Assembly: GCF_020831365.1 (NCBI RefSeq)
Contig: NZ_JAJHPV010000009.1
Location: 372,001 to 436,000 of the forward strand
Length of the DNA: 64,000 bases
DNA from: Massilia agrisoli
GTDB lineage: Bacteria > Pseudomonadota > Gammaproteobacteria > Burkholderiales > Burkholderiaceae_D
Direction of reading: 5' to 3'
Shown: in pieces, positions 9,272 through 17,208 of the stretch
How positions within the stretch are numbered: position 1 is the stretch's first letter
Layout of the letters: every line of letters starts with the position of its first letter
The notes under the pieces: model-generated
Told to the model about the DNA's origin: nothing
Databases searched by the model: none
What the model saw: the letters and a program-made list of their open reading frames with translations, nothing else
Position numbers and translations under genes: made by a program

Positions 9272-9308
9272 AAAAGCCCGACTCTTTTTAGGGGAGTCGG
9301 GCTTTTTA
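9272..9308 (+). terminator. Rho-independent terminator without an upstream gene
   Basis: AAAAGCCCGACTC (9272-9284) pairs with GAGTCGGGCTTTT (from 9294), giving a stem of up to 13 bp with a short loop, followed by a T-rich tract. No rightward gene ends nearby, so it may end a small RNA or be the relic of a lost gene. Confidence 0.8.
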
Positions 9309-9467
9309 TTTTTCCTGCCTCGATCATCACTGTCAGACTGCCAAGGCGCAACGACCGGCAGCAGCACAAACCCTTCCCTCCAGTTGTGTGTCTCGCCCAA
9401 TGCTGTGCCCGCACACCAGCGCTCAGGCGCAACGCTCGGCGCGATAAGCACGCTTGATGCATCAGGA

Positions 9468-9497
9468 AGCCCCGGCAGTGTAAGCTGTCCGGGGTTT
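9468..9497 (+). terminator. Second orphan rho-independent terminator
   Basis: CCCCGGCAG and CTGTCCGGGG form a GC-rich stem with one bulged base, followed by TTTTTA. It sits 160 bp before the DUF4254 gene and again has no visible gene in front of it. Confidence 0.75.
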
Positions 9498-9630
9498 TTA
9501 CTTTGTCGCACCGCGAGCGGTTGGGGCACATCAATGATCGCCCGGTGACGCAGAACTTCGGTGCGTCGGTATTTCTCCAAGCTTGGCACGGTTGCATTCG
9601 CAGCCGCACAGCCTTGCTGGGAGAAACGCC

Positions 9631-10260
9631 ATGCTGGTGGACCTGGATGCCCTGTCGATCGCGCAGTTTCATGACGCAAAACTGATCGATCCCACATGGC
9701 CGAACGCGGCCACTTCCCATGCGCTGGAAGATGCGTGGCGCTGGATCGACGCGAACCACCGCTTCAATGGCCTGTTGTGGCACGAGGAGGACCGGGCCCG
9801 GCGCACCGATGTCGATCCCGCCGAAGTGGCGGCGAGCAAGCGGCTGATTGACCGCCACAACCAGTTGCGCAACGATGCTGTGGAGGCGATCGACGAAGTC
9901 ATCCTGCAAATGCTCCGTAATGTCATGCGCTCTCCGGGCGCACGCCTGAGCAGTGAGACGGCTGGCGCCATGATCGACCGGCTTTCCATTTTGGCGCTCA
10001 AGATTTTCCACATGCGTGAGCAGACGCGGCGTACCGACGCAGGCGCCGATCATGTCAGCGCCTGCATGACCAAAATGCGGCGCCTCGCCATGCAGCGCGC
10101 CGACCTCGCCTCCTGTCTCGACCAGCTGCTTGCTGACGCGCGCGTTGGGCTTGCTTACTTCAAGGTCTATCGCCAGTTCAAGATGTACAACGACCCTGCG
10201 CTGAATCCGTATCTTTACGCGCGCCATTCAACTGCCACGCAGGATAAGGCAGCTTCATGA
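9631..10260 (+). CDS. DUF4254 family protein of a glycosylation cluster
   Basis: This 209-aa mostly helical protein matches the DUF4254 family by features such as WHEEDRARR, IDRHNQLRNDAVEAID and the C-terminal YKQFKMYND-like ending (here YRQFKMYND). DUF4254 proteins are found next to glycosyltransferases, but their biochemical role is unknown. The start was set at the ATG preceded by GGGAGA (about 9 bp spacing); the frame is open further upstream without a good ribosome site. Its stop overlaps the following glycosyltransferase gene (ATGA). It is the first gene of a three-gene rightward operon. Confidence 0.8.
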   Translation: MLVDLDALSIAQFHDAKLIDPTWPNAATSHALEDAWRWIDANHRFNGLLWHEEDRARRTDVDPAEVAASKRLIDRHNQLRNDAVEAIDEVILQMLRNVMRSPGARLSSETAGAMIDRLSILALKIFHMREQTRRTDAGADHVSACMTKMRRLAMQRADLASCLDQLLADARVGLAYFKVYRQFKMYNDPALNPYLYARHSTATQDKAAS

Positions 10261-11081
10261 GCAGCGCGGCCGTCATCGACGTCCTGATACCGACTTGCAA
10301 CAGGCCGTACGCCCTTGCGATGGTGCTGACCGCATTAGCCGGGCAAAATTTCGAACGCATCAGGATCGTCGTGTCGGACCAGTCGGATGAAGAGGGTGTT
10401 TTCCTGACGCCCGAGGTGATGGCGGTGACGCGTATTTTGCGGTCGCGCGAGATACCTGTCCTCGCCTTCCGCAACACGCCTCGACGTGGCATGGCGGAGC
10501 AACGCGCGTTCCTGCTAGCGAACGCTGGCGCGCCATACAGCCTGTTCCTTGACGACGATGTCCTCATCGAGAACGACTTGCTCCAGCGTCTCCACGATAC
10601 GATTCGCGAGCAACAGTGCGGCTTCGTCGGCAGCGCGCTGCACGGGCTGAGCTACCACGCCGAGCAAAGGCCGCAAGAACAACATATCGAATTCTGGGAC
10701 GGCCGGGTCGTGCCGGAGGCAATGTCGCCTGACTGCGTTGCGTGGGAGCGGCACCGCCTGCATAGCGCGGCGAACCTGTTTCATGTCCAGTCGCGGCTGA
10801 AGCTGACGCGCGACACGACACGGCATTACCGCGTCGCGTGGGTTGGCGGATGCGTGCTGTTCGACACTGCCAAACTGCGCGAAGCCGGTGGTTTCGATTT
10901 TTGGCAAGAGCTGCCGGCAGAGCATTGCGGTGAGGACGTACTGGCGCAGGTACGGGTGATGGCAAGGCATGGGGGATGTGGAATCATCCCCTCTGGCGCT
11001 TACCATATGGAACTGCCGACCACGATCCATGCCCGGCAATTCGACGCGCCAAAAATGCTGCATCCAGCGGGAGGCACATGA
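10257..11081 (+). CDS. Glycosyltransferase family 2
   Basis: The 274-aa protein opens with VIDVLIPTCNRPYAL, the nucleotide-sugar-binding start of the GT-A fold. SLFLDDDVLIE (about residues 96-106) is the DxD-type metal-binding motif. VAWVGGCVLFDTAKLREAGGFD (starting about 196) and the acidic AEHCGEDV (about 220) fit the acceptor and catalytic-base region of inverting GT2 enzymes. No membrane segment is present, so it works in the cytoplasm. It overlaps its neighbours at both ends (ATGA at 10257, and the ATG at 11078), which shows tight coupling. The sugar donor and acceptor are unknown. Confidence 0.9.
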   Translation: MSSAAVIDVLIPTCNRPYALAMVLTALAGQNFERIRIVVSDQSDEEGVFLTPEVMAVTRILRSREIPVLAFRNTPRRGMAEQRAFLLANAGAPYSLFLDDDVLIENDLLQRLHDTIREQQCGFVGSALHGLSYHAEQRPQEQHIEFWDGRVVPEAMSPDCVAWERHRLHSAANLFHVQSRLKLTRDTTRHYRVAWVGGCVLFDTAKLREAGGFDFWQELPAEHCGEDVLAQVRVMARHGGCGIIPSGAYHMELPTTIHARQFDAPKMLHPAGGT

Positions 11082-12154
11082 CGCGGGCATCCGAAGGCGC
11101 GCTTTCGGGCGTGCAGAAGATTCTCGCCTTGCGGCCCAACGCCGTCGGCGATTTTATCTTCTCGCTGCCTGCCTTACACGCCCTGCGCTATGCCTACCCC
11201 GCTGCTGAAATCTGGTACGTGGGCAAGCAGTGGCATGCCGACTTCATGATGGGACGGCCTGGCCCGATCGACAGGGTGGCTGTTATTCCTCCCGTTCCCG
11301 GCGTCGGCGCCCATCCAAACGCTGACGTCGACCACGTTGCCGTTGACGCCTTCGTCGACGAAATGCGCAGCGAAGGTTTCGACCTGGCCGTACAGATGTT
11401 TGGGGGCGGGCGCTACTCCAATCCATTTATCAAGCGGCTGGGTGCAAGGGTCACGATTGGCGCCCGCACGCCGGACGCCGCGCTGCTTGACCGCTGGATC
11501 GCCTACGGGGACTTCAACAACCGCCGTCTGGAAATGCTGGAAATCGTGGCGCTTGCCGGAGCAAACCAATGGCGGATGGGGCACGAACTGCATGTGACCG
11601 ACAACGACCGGCTTGAGGCCGCAGCTGCGCTCCCTGTCGACCGCGCTGAACGCCTGGTGATCGTGCATCCCGGGTCGAGCGACCCGCGGCGGCGATGGCC
11701 CGTGGAGAAATTTGCTGCGGTGGCCGATGCCCTTGCCGATAGCGGTGCTGTTGTTGCCGTCAACGGAACTGTCGAGGAATCCGACCTGGTCAGGGGCGTC
11801 ATCGGCAACATGCGCGCGCGAGCCATCGACCTGACTGGAGCGATGTCGCTGTCTGGGCTGTGCGGCCTGGTCGAGCGCGCGGCGATGGTGGTGTCAAACG
11901 ACTCCGGCCCCTTGCATCTCGCGCTTGCGATTGGTACGCCTTGTGTGGGCGTGTATTGGCTGACCAACCTGATGGAGGCGTGCCCATTGCGACAGGGCAT
12001 GCACCGTGCCGCGATGTCAGTCCGGGTACATTGCCCCGTGTGCGGCCAGGAGAACCGCAAGACGCGGTGCGAGCATGATGTCTGTTTTGTCGATGACGTG
12101 CCGGTCGATCACGTTACGGCGATGGCGCTGGAGCTGTTTGAGTCGACGGCATGA
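11078..12154 (+). CDS. Glycosyltransferase family 9 (heptosyltransferase-like)
   Basis: The 358-aa protein has the GT-B pattern of ADP-heptose:LPS heptosyltransferases. RPNAVGDFIFSLPALHAL is near the N-terminus, VIVHPGSSDPRRRWP is at the start of the second domain, and VSNDSGPLHLALAIGTPCVG is the donor-site signature. Near the C-terminus four cysteines (CPVCG...C...C) form a probable zinc knuckle seen in part of this family. The ATG at 11078 overlaps the GT2 stop, so it was preferred to a longer frame start at 10976 lying inside the GT2 gene. It is likely to add a sugar to a surface glycan; the acceptor is unknown. Confidence 0.9.
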   Translation: MTRASEGALSGVQKILALRPNAVGDFIFSLPALHALRYAYPAAEIWYVGKQWHADFMMGRPGPIDRVAVIPPVPGVGAHPNADVDHVAVDAFVDEMRSEGFDLAVQMFGGGRYSNPFIKRLGARVTIGARTPDAALLDRWIAYGDFNNRRLEMLEIVALAGANQWRMGHELHVTDNDRLEAAAALPVDRAERLVIVHPGSSDPRRRWPVEKFAAVADALADSGAVVAVNGTVEESDLVRGVIGNMRARAIDLTGAMSLSGLCGLVERAAMVVSNDSGPLHLALAIGTPCVGVYWLTNLMEACPLRQGMHRAAMSVRVHCPVCGQENRKTRCEHDVCFVDDVPVDHVTAMALELFESTA

Positions 12155-12267
12155 GGACAGGTACCGGTTGATCAAACGACGCGGACGGATGGCGGGGCCA
12201 GGACGGGTTTGGCGGCGTTCGGACTCGGCGGTTAGGCCGCCAAATTGAGCCATCGAAGTCAATATCT

Positions 12268-12347
12268 CGTCATTCCCGCGAAAACGGGAATCCATGCTGA
12301 GCCGCTCAACGGACTCAGTATGGGTCCCCGCGTTCGCGAGGACGACG
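12268..12347. repeat. Palindromic repeat family A, inverted pair
   Basis: A unit reading CGTCATTCCCGCG...CGGGAATCCATGCTGAG (12268-12302) is followed by an inverted mate ending at 12347, so the whole can fold into a cruciform. Related copies lie at 32230, 45669, 48349 and 54172. Each is intergenic, as for REP/BIME elements. Confidence 0.85.
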
Positions 12348-12595
12348 GCGTGAATATGCGGCAATTGCGCTTCACTGAGCGGCTTTAGGCCCTGTCGATG
12401 CGTGTATGACATTGAGTGTGGGAGAGGTGAAAGAGGTCGACCCGGCATGTCATCGCGTATGCCGGCTCAGCCGCAAAGAACAAGATCGACAAGCGTAAGA
12501 TTGCTAAAGCCAACTTAGGCAAGCAAGGCGAATGCGCTTCGCTTTTCCGCCGTACGATCATGCCATGCGCTTTGTCGTGCGTTCAGTCGCGATCG

Positions 12596-12630
12596 GTAGG
12601 GCGGAAGAGGGCGTAGCCCGTCATCCGCCG
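12596..12630. repeat. Palindromic repeat family B copy
   Basis: GTAGGGCGGAAGAG...TCATCCGCCG, a second short palindromic family, also present at 22229, 29025, 49640, 55624 and 59961. The gap 12155-12786 otherwise holds repeat A and a pentanucleotide array but no gene that I can support. Confidence 0.8.
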
Positions 12631-12676
12631 AATCGCCGGTAATTCGGCGCCGGACGATAAACGTGTACTCTTCACC

Positions 12677-12730
12677 TGCAATGTAATGCAATGCAATGCA
12701 ATGCAATGCAATGCGAATGCGAATGCCAAT
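12677..12730. repeat. TGCAA pentanucleotide tandem array
   Basis: Seven consecutive 5-bp units (TGCAA, one of them TGTAA) run from 12677 to 12711, then degenerate hexamer versions (TGCGAA) to about 12730. The array lies 57 bp beyond the stop of the leftward GT9 gene. Length changes by slippage are likely, but no open frame of a real gene crosses it. Confidence 0.9.
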
Positions 12731-12786
12731 GACCGGTGCACCGCAGCAGGTCATCGGCGTAAGGGTCCGCGGCCTCCGTCCGGCTC

Positions 12787-13827
12787 CTATTCTCCGCACA
12801 GCAACGCGCGCGCCTCCGCCAGCACCTCATCCGCACGCTCGCCTTCCGGATCCCACAAGCATCGGTGACGCTGCTGGTCCAGCGGCGCCCAGCGCCGGAT
12901 ATCGGCTTTGCTGAACACGACCACGCTGCGCAGCTTAAGCCCTGCGGCAATGTGCGATACGCCCGTGTCATTACACAGCAGCAGCTTCGCGCGGCTCATC
13001 AGCGCCGCCATCGCACCGATCGACAGGGGAACTGCGGCGTCCAGCGCTGGGGTGCGCATGTGCCGCGCAACGGCGGCCGTGAGCGCGGCCTCGTTGGATG
13101 CTCCGGTCAGTACAACCCGCAGCCCAAACTCAGCGGCGAGCCTGTCGGCGACATGCGCGAACAGCTGCGGTTGCCAGCACTTGTCGCGCCAGCGCGCTCC
13201 GGGGTGAATACAAACGTAAGTGCCAGGTTCCAGCCCGTCCGCGACACCGCTAACCGCAAGTTCACGCTCGTCGGCGGCAGTGAGCGGAAATTCCAGGTGC
13301 GTGCCGATCGGCGGCGCCCCGAGCTGCTCGGTCAGCTCAAGCAGGCGCATTGGTTCAGGGCCGCTGTCCGGGTACGGATAGAAATAATCATCGCGCCCCG
13401 GATGGAACAGTGGCACGCCAAAGCCCGCCACGCAGCGCGCCCCAAACGACTGCACAATCGCATTGGTGATTTCACCGTTGCCATGCATTTGCAGCGCAAG
13501 ATCGAAGCTGCGCTGGTGCACGGCAGTGTAGAACGGGGCAACCGCGTCAGTTCTAACCTGTTGCTCGGGAAGCGAATGGTGGCCCGGAAACGCGAGGAAC
13601 TCATCAATGTAGCCTGGAAAGCGTTCGGCAAACTGCACGGCCCACGGCAACCCGACCAGTGCGATACGCGTGGTGGGCAGGGCGGTGCGCAGGGCCCGCA
13701 ATGCGGGCACCGCGCATAGCATGTCCCCAAGCTGCAACGCGCGGAAAATCACGAGCGAACCGGGTTTGCGGTTGTGCAGGTGGAGCTCGGGTAGCCTGCT
13801 TTTCAGATGTGTTTGCTCCGCGTTCAT
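12787..13827 (-). CDS. Glycosyltransferase family 9 (heptosyltransferase-like), second copy
   Basis: The 346-aa protein shares the GT9 layout of the gene at 11078. LVIFRALQLGDMLCAVPALRAL is near the start, VCIHPGARWRDKCWQP opens the second Rossmann domain, and LLCNDTGVSHIAAGLKLRSVV is the donor-site region. It lacks the cysteine knuckle of the other copy, so the two are not recent duplicates. It faces the rightward operon tail to tail and is probably transcribed with the dimethylformamidase-like and carbamoyltransferase genes behind it (79 bp gap). A frame start slightly upstream is not needed. The acceptor is unknown. Confidence 0.9.
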   Translation of the reverse strand: MNAEQTHLKSRLPELHLHNRKPGSLVIFRALQLGDMLCAVPALRALRTALPTTRIALVGLPWAVQFAERFPGYIDEFLAFPGHHSLPEQQVRTDAVAPFYTAVHQRSFDLALQMHGNGEITNAIVQSFGARCVAGFGVPLFHPGRDDYFYPYPDSGPEPMRLLELTEQLGAPPIGTHLEFPLTAADERELAVSGVADGLEPGTYVCIHPGARWRDKCWQPQLFAHVADRLAAEFGLRVVLTGASNEAALTAAVARHMRTPALDAAVPLSIGAMAALMSRAKLLLCNDTGVSHIAAGLKLRSVVVFSKADIRRWAPLDQQRHRCLWDPEGERADEVLAEARALLCGE

Positions 13828-13906
13828 CCATTACTCCCGCATCGGTCGGTTTTGACTTGTGCTCGTCCAGTTCGACCGTGGCAGTGCTGTGCGGTTCAGT
13901 CCTTGT

Positions 13907-15286
13907 TCACAATGCCTGAAGACGGTCAATCACATTACGCGTAATGGTGTCGACGCAGGGCTCCTGCATGGTGCCGAGAACCTGCGCCCAGTCCGTTGTG
14001 CCGGCGCTGAAGACGGTGCCGCCGTTGGAGTAGATACCCATTGTTGCGGCGTGGATGCCTTCCCTCGCAGCGGAGCCTTCCCGTGTTGGTAATTCCTGCC
14101 ACCTGTCGCCAAGCACGCTCGCCGCGAGCAACTCGAAGCCCTTCGGCGTGGCGTGCCGTGCGTGAAGGGGCGCGAGCGTCGCACGCCCGCGCCTGTGGTC
14201 GAACGCGGCAAGCGGCGCACCGTCGCATTCATAGCCAACGAGCGGCGGCGCTGTGCAGGCGCCAAAGGCGCACCCGTCGGCCAGCCCCGTTCCTTCAAAC
14301 ACCCAGTGCGCCGATTGCTGGACGATGTAGCCTGCGGTTTCGCGGGCGCCGTCCCACCAGCCGCCGCCATGCCGGTAACTGAGGCCGCACAGCGCGTCCT
14401 CAGGCCTGCCGGCGCCGCTGTCGGGCCACCATTGGTCGAGCGCACCGCCTGGCCCGCCCTGGTGGCAGACCATCGCCGCGCCGTCATCGACCACGCGTAC
14501 CCGCCACCAGCAGGTGTTGCCGCCAAAGAAGGCGGCGTTGCCGCCGTTGGCGATGAAGGCCTCGACGGCGTCGCGTTCAGGTTCACTCCAGTATTCGTCG
14601 TGACCGGCACTGAGCAAAAGCCCGTAATGGTCGGGTACGCCGCCAGCCGCGAGGTCGAGTCCGGAACAGAATTCGGCCGTGTAGCCGTTGCGCGCGAGCC
14701 AGCGGATGAAGGGCGCGTCCCAATGCGCGAAGGTCTGGCGCGGCGAATTCAGGTCGTAATAGTCGGGCGAGCACCAGACCGCGCCGCCGATGCCGCCGCC
14801 GGGCCGGCGGAAGCACACCTTTCCTCCCGGCGGATCGAGCGAGCGCGGCGGATTCTTGTAGAAGCAGCCGCCGCCAGTGAAGTTGTAGGCATGCCAGGTG
14901 GCAACCGGCAGCTTGTACAACAGCCTGGCCTGGCCCTGGCCGCGCACGATGAACAAGGCTGCCGCGCTGCTTGCCGCCAGTGACAGCCCTGCGCCCCGGC
15001 CATCGTCAAGGAATGCGAGGTAGACGGCCGATGGCCAGTTGCCTTCAAGTTTGAACGGGTAGGCGGGCCACTCCCAGTCGTCTGCCGCGCTGCGGGGTGC
15101 AGCACATTTTCCGGGCAGCCAGCCGGTCACATGCACCGGTACCAGGCCGTCGGCCCAGCGGTAAAACAGCACCCTGAAACGCCGCGCCGTTGTCGATACG
15201 TGCAACACCAGGGTGTCGCCCGGATCGATGCTGGCGCTGGCCGGATATCCGGCGATCATCGCCAGCCCCGTTCGCGTAGTGGCCAT
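13907..15286 (-). CDS. N,N-dimethylformamidase large-subunit-like protein
   Basis: The 459-aa protein resembles the C-terminal domain of the beta subunit of N,N-dimethylformamidase. It has an N-terminal beta-sandwich (SIDPGDTLVLHVST) and LYKLPVATWHAYNFTGG. The glutamine-amidotransferase-like core contains DHYGLLLSAGHDEYWS (about 230) and GNAAFFGGNTCWWRVR. In the known enzyme this subunit cleaves an amide; the substrate here is unlikely to be DMF, given the glycan genes around it. The start has AAAGGA 8 bp upstream. An ATG at 15364 overlaps the carbamoyltransferase stop (TGATG) and would add 26 arginine-rich residues. The function is inferred from family only. Confidence 0.78.
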   Translation of the reverse strand: MATTRTGLAMIAGYPASASIDPGDTLVLHVSTTARRFRVLFYRWADGLVPVHVTGWLPGKCAAPRSAADDWEWPAYPFKLEGNWPSAVYLAFLDDGRGAGLSLAASSAAALFIVRGQGQARLLYKLPVATWHAYNFTGGGCFYKNPPRSLDPPGGKVCFRRPGGGIGGAVWCSPDYYDLNSPRQTFAHWDAPFIRWLARNGYTAEFCSGLDLAAGGVPDHYGLLLSAGHDEYWSEPERDAVEAFIANGGNAAFFGGNTCWWRVRVVDDGAAMVCHQGGPGGALDQWWPDSGAGRPEDALCGLSYRHGGGWWDGARETAGYIVQQSAHWVFEGTGLADGCAFGACTAPPLVGYECDGAPLAAFDHRRGRATLAPLHARHATPKGFELLAASVLGDRWQELPTREGSAAREGIHAATMGIYSNGGTVFSAGTTDWAQVLGTMQEPCVDTITRNVIDRLQAL

Positions 15287-15363
15287 TGTGGCGATCCTTT
15301 CGTCGCGGCCAGGCCTGCGGCGGCCGGCAGTGACGGGCAGGCGTGCTTGCAGTGCATGGCGCA

Positions 15364-17046
15364 TCAGCCGACGGCGGGCGGCTCGACGCGCTTACGAATC
15401 AGGTAGGGCGGCATTGCCAGCGCGTGCATCGGGGTTCGGCGGAAGGTTTCAAGCGCTTCGGCCGGGGTTTCCACAATCGGTTCTTCCTTGCGGTTGAACG
15501 AGGTGTTAAGCAGCACCGGCACGCCGGTGCGCGCTTCAAAGGCGTTCAACAGCGTCCACAGCAAGGGGTCGTCGTCGCTGCCGACCGTTTGCAGCCGTGC
15601 GGTAAAGTCGACGTGGGTCACCGCGGGGACCACCGGCGCCGCATGCTGTCGTACCGGCGCGGCAAACTGCATGAATGGCGACGGACGATGGATGCCGAAG
15701 TACTCGCTGGCGCGGTCGAGCAGGACAACCGGCGCCAGCGGCCGGAACCATTCACGCTGCTTGACCTCGGCATTGATCCAGTCGCGCATGCGTTCGTTGC
15801 GCGGGTCGCCAAGAATGCTGCGGTGGCCAAGCGCGCGCGGACCGAATTCACTGCGCCCCTGGTACAGCCCGACGACTTTCGCATCACACAGAAGGTCCAC
15901 CATGCGCAGGCACAGCGCACGCACCTCGCCGGTTTTTTCGACAACCAGGTCGTCCGCTCCCTGCAGCGCCGCGTCCATATCGGCTTGCGCCGGCTCCGGT
16001 CCCAGGTAGTCGTGCTGCCACCGGTAGTCGCAGCGCGCCCCCGCCAGCTCTGTCAGGCCATACACCGCGCAGCCCAGCGACGTGCCGGCATCGGTTGGAG
16101 CGGGGGGGATGAAGACGCGTTTGAATGGCGTTTCCCGCAGCAGCCGGTCGTTGGCGGAGCAGTTGAGCGCCGTGCCGCCCGCAAAGCATAAGTTGTCCGC
16201 GCCGGTGTGGCGGTGCAGCCAGCGGGCCACTTCGAGCAGCGCTTCTTCAAACGCGCGCTGGCCGGCTGCGGCCAGGTTGGCGACCGACGCGAAACGCGCG
16301 TCGCTGGCGCCGTCGTAGCGGAAGCGGCCACGTTCGCGCAGCACCTCGCGCCACGGGCGCGGGATGCTGACCTGGGGTCCCTCTACCTCCAGCGGCGGCA
16401 GCCTCGTTGCTGAGGCGTCGCCGTGGGGCGCAAGCCCCATCACCTTGCCTTCGTTGCCTTCGCCGGGGAAGATCGCTTGCGTCAGCAAAAAGTAGAACAT
16501 GCCCAGCCCCACGAGGCCGCCGTTGTCGCAATCCCACAACTGCTTGCCGATGCAATCGAGGCGCTTGCGGTCGGCGCGGTAGAACGATGACACTTCGCGC
16601 CAGTGGCCCGGCACTTCGGCGGCGCCGTCCCAGTGCTCGGTAAACGAGGATACGGCGCTGCCCTGGCCGTCGATAACCATGACTGCGGCATCGGCAAAGG
16701 GCGACGGATGGAAGACGCTGTAGGCGTGGGCCAGGTGGTGCGACACATGCGCGCGCTTGCAGCCGGGGGCAAGGCGCAGCGATGCCGCAAGCTCCTGCTC
16801 GTACCCGGCCAGGTTGCCGAATTCTGCATCGGACGAATAGCACTCGACCAGCACATCGATTTCGCGGTCGAGGCCTGGCATGCGTGGCAGGTAGATGTTG
16901 CCAATGTCGCCGATTTTGCCCCAGTGGTGCTTATGCCGGGTCAGGCGTTCTTTCTGGATCGCCCACAGCATCGTGGAACCCTGCATGAGGCAGGCGCTGG
17001 CGTCTTGCGTGCGGTTGACGCCCAATACAAGGGGTTCATTGGTCAT
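15364..17046 (-). CDS. Carbamoyltransferase, NodU/CmcH family
   Basis: The 560-aa enzyme has the N-terminal ASKHA-type domain of O-carbamoyltransferases: VLGVNRTQDASACL, the histidines HVSHHLAHAYSVF (about 98-110), and VIDGQGSAVSSF (about 122). The YrdC-like C-terminal part shows RSEFGPRALGHRSIL (about 394) and LNTSFNRKEEPIV (about 517). Such enzymes make carbamoyl-adenylate from carbamoyl phosphate and ATP, and pass the carbamoyl group to a hydroxyl of a sugar or natural product. GAGGAAAAA precedes the ATG. It heads a leftward operon with the DMFase-like and GT9 genes, so a carbamoylated surface glycan is the likely product. Confidence 0.93.
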   Translation of the reverse strand: MTNEPLVLGVNRTQDASACLMQGSTMLWAIQKERLTRHKHHWGKIGDIGNIYLPRMPGLDREIDVLVECYSSDAEFGNLAGYEQELAASLRLAPGCKRAHVSHHLAHAYSVFHPSPFADAAVMVIDGQGSAVSSFTEHWDGAAEVPGHWREVSSFYRADRKRLDCIGKQLWDCDNGGLVGLGMFYFLLTQAIFPGEGNEGKVMGLAPHGDASATRLPPLEVEGPQVSIPRPWREVLRERGRFRYDGASDARFASVANLAAAGQRAFEEALLEVARWLHRHTGADNLCFAGGTALNCSANDRLLRETPFKRVFIPPAPTDAGTSLGCAVYGLTELAGARCDYRWQHDYLGPEPAQADMDAALQGADDLVVEKTGEVRALCLRMVDLLCDAKVVGLYQGRSEFGPRALGHRSILGDPRNERMRDWINAEVKQREWFRPLAPVVLLDRASEYFGIHRPSPFMQFAAPVRQHAAPVVPAVTHVDFTARLQTVGSDDDPLLWTLLNAFEARTGVPVLLNTSFNRKEEPIVETPAEALETFRRTPMHALAMPPYLIRKRVEPPAVG

Positions 17047-17157
17047 TTTTTCCTCGTATAGCTGAACGGCGGCGATACGAGTTGGAGCGGGGCGGCGGGG
17101 ATTAGTTCGGCTGGCTGGCGGGGATTGAGCGGTGGCCCAAATCAGCGGTCGGGATGT

Positions 17158-17187
17158 AAAAAAGCCCGCTCGGACAACCGGCGGGCT
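17158..17187 (-). terminator. Terminator of the PEP-CTERM gene
   Basis: On the minus strand AGCCCGC pairs with GCGGGCT across an 11-base loop and is followed by six Ts. It lies 22 bp past the stop of the PEP-CTERM gene, and separates it from the carbamoyltransferase operon. Confidence 0.85.
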
Positions 17188-17208
17188 GTGCCTTGTGAAG
17201 CGGCGTTC

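Larger units (their letters stand above)
8898..9630. other. Gene-free stretch at the right edge of the restriction island
   Basis: No convincing reading frame was found on either strand. The stretch holds the promoter side of the PIN-like gene, three TTGTTTAC elements and two rightward terminators that no visible gene needs. It separates the defence island from the glycan cluster and could be an insertion boundary or the site of a small RNA. Confidence 0.6.

Noticed and set aside
12268-12347. Possible CRISPR-like repeats
   Set aside because: Copies are single or paired and scattered across the window; there is no regular spacer array and no cas gene.
12672-12971. Minus-strand frame with repeated CIALH residues
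   Set aside because: Product of the TGCAA array read in frame, out of phase with the GT9 gene; not a repeat protein.
14153-14983. Long plus-strand frame (276 codons) opposite the dimethylformamidase-like gene
   Set aside because: Shadow frame of high-GC DNA; no ribosome site and no recognisable domain, while the minus strand encodes a clear family member.
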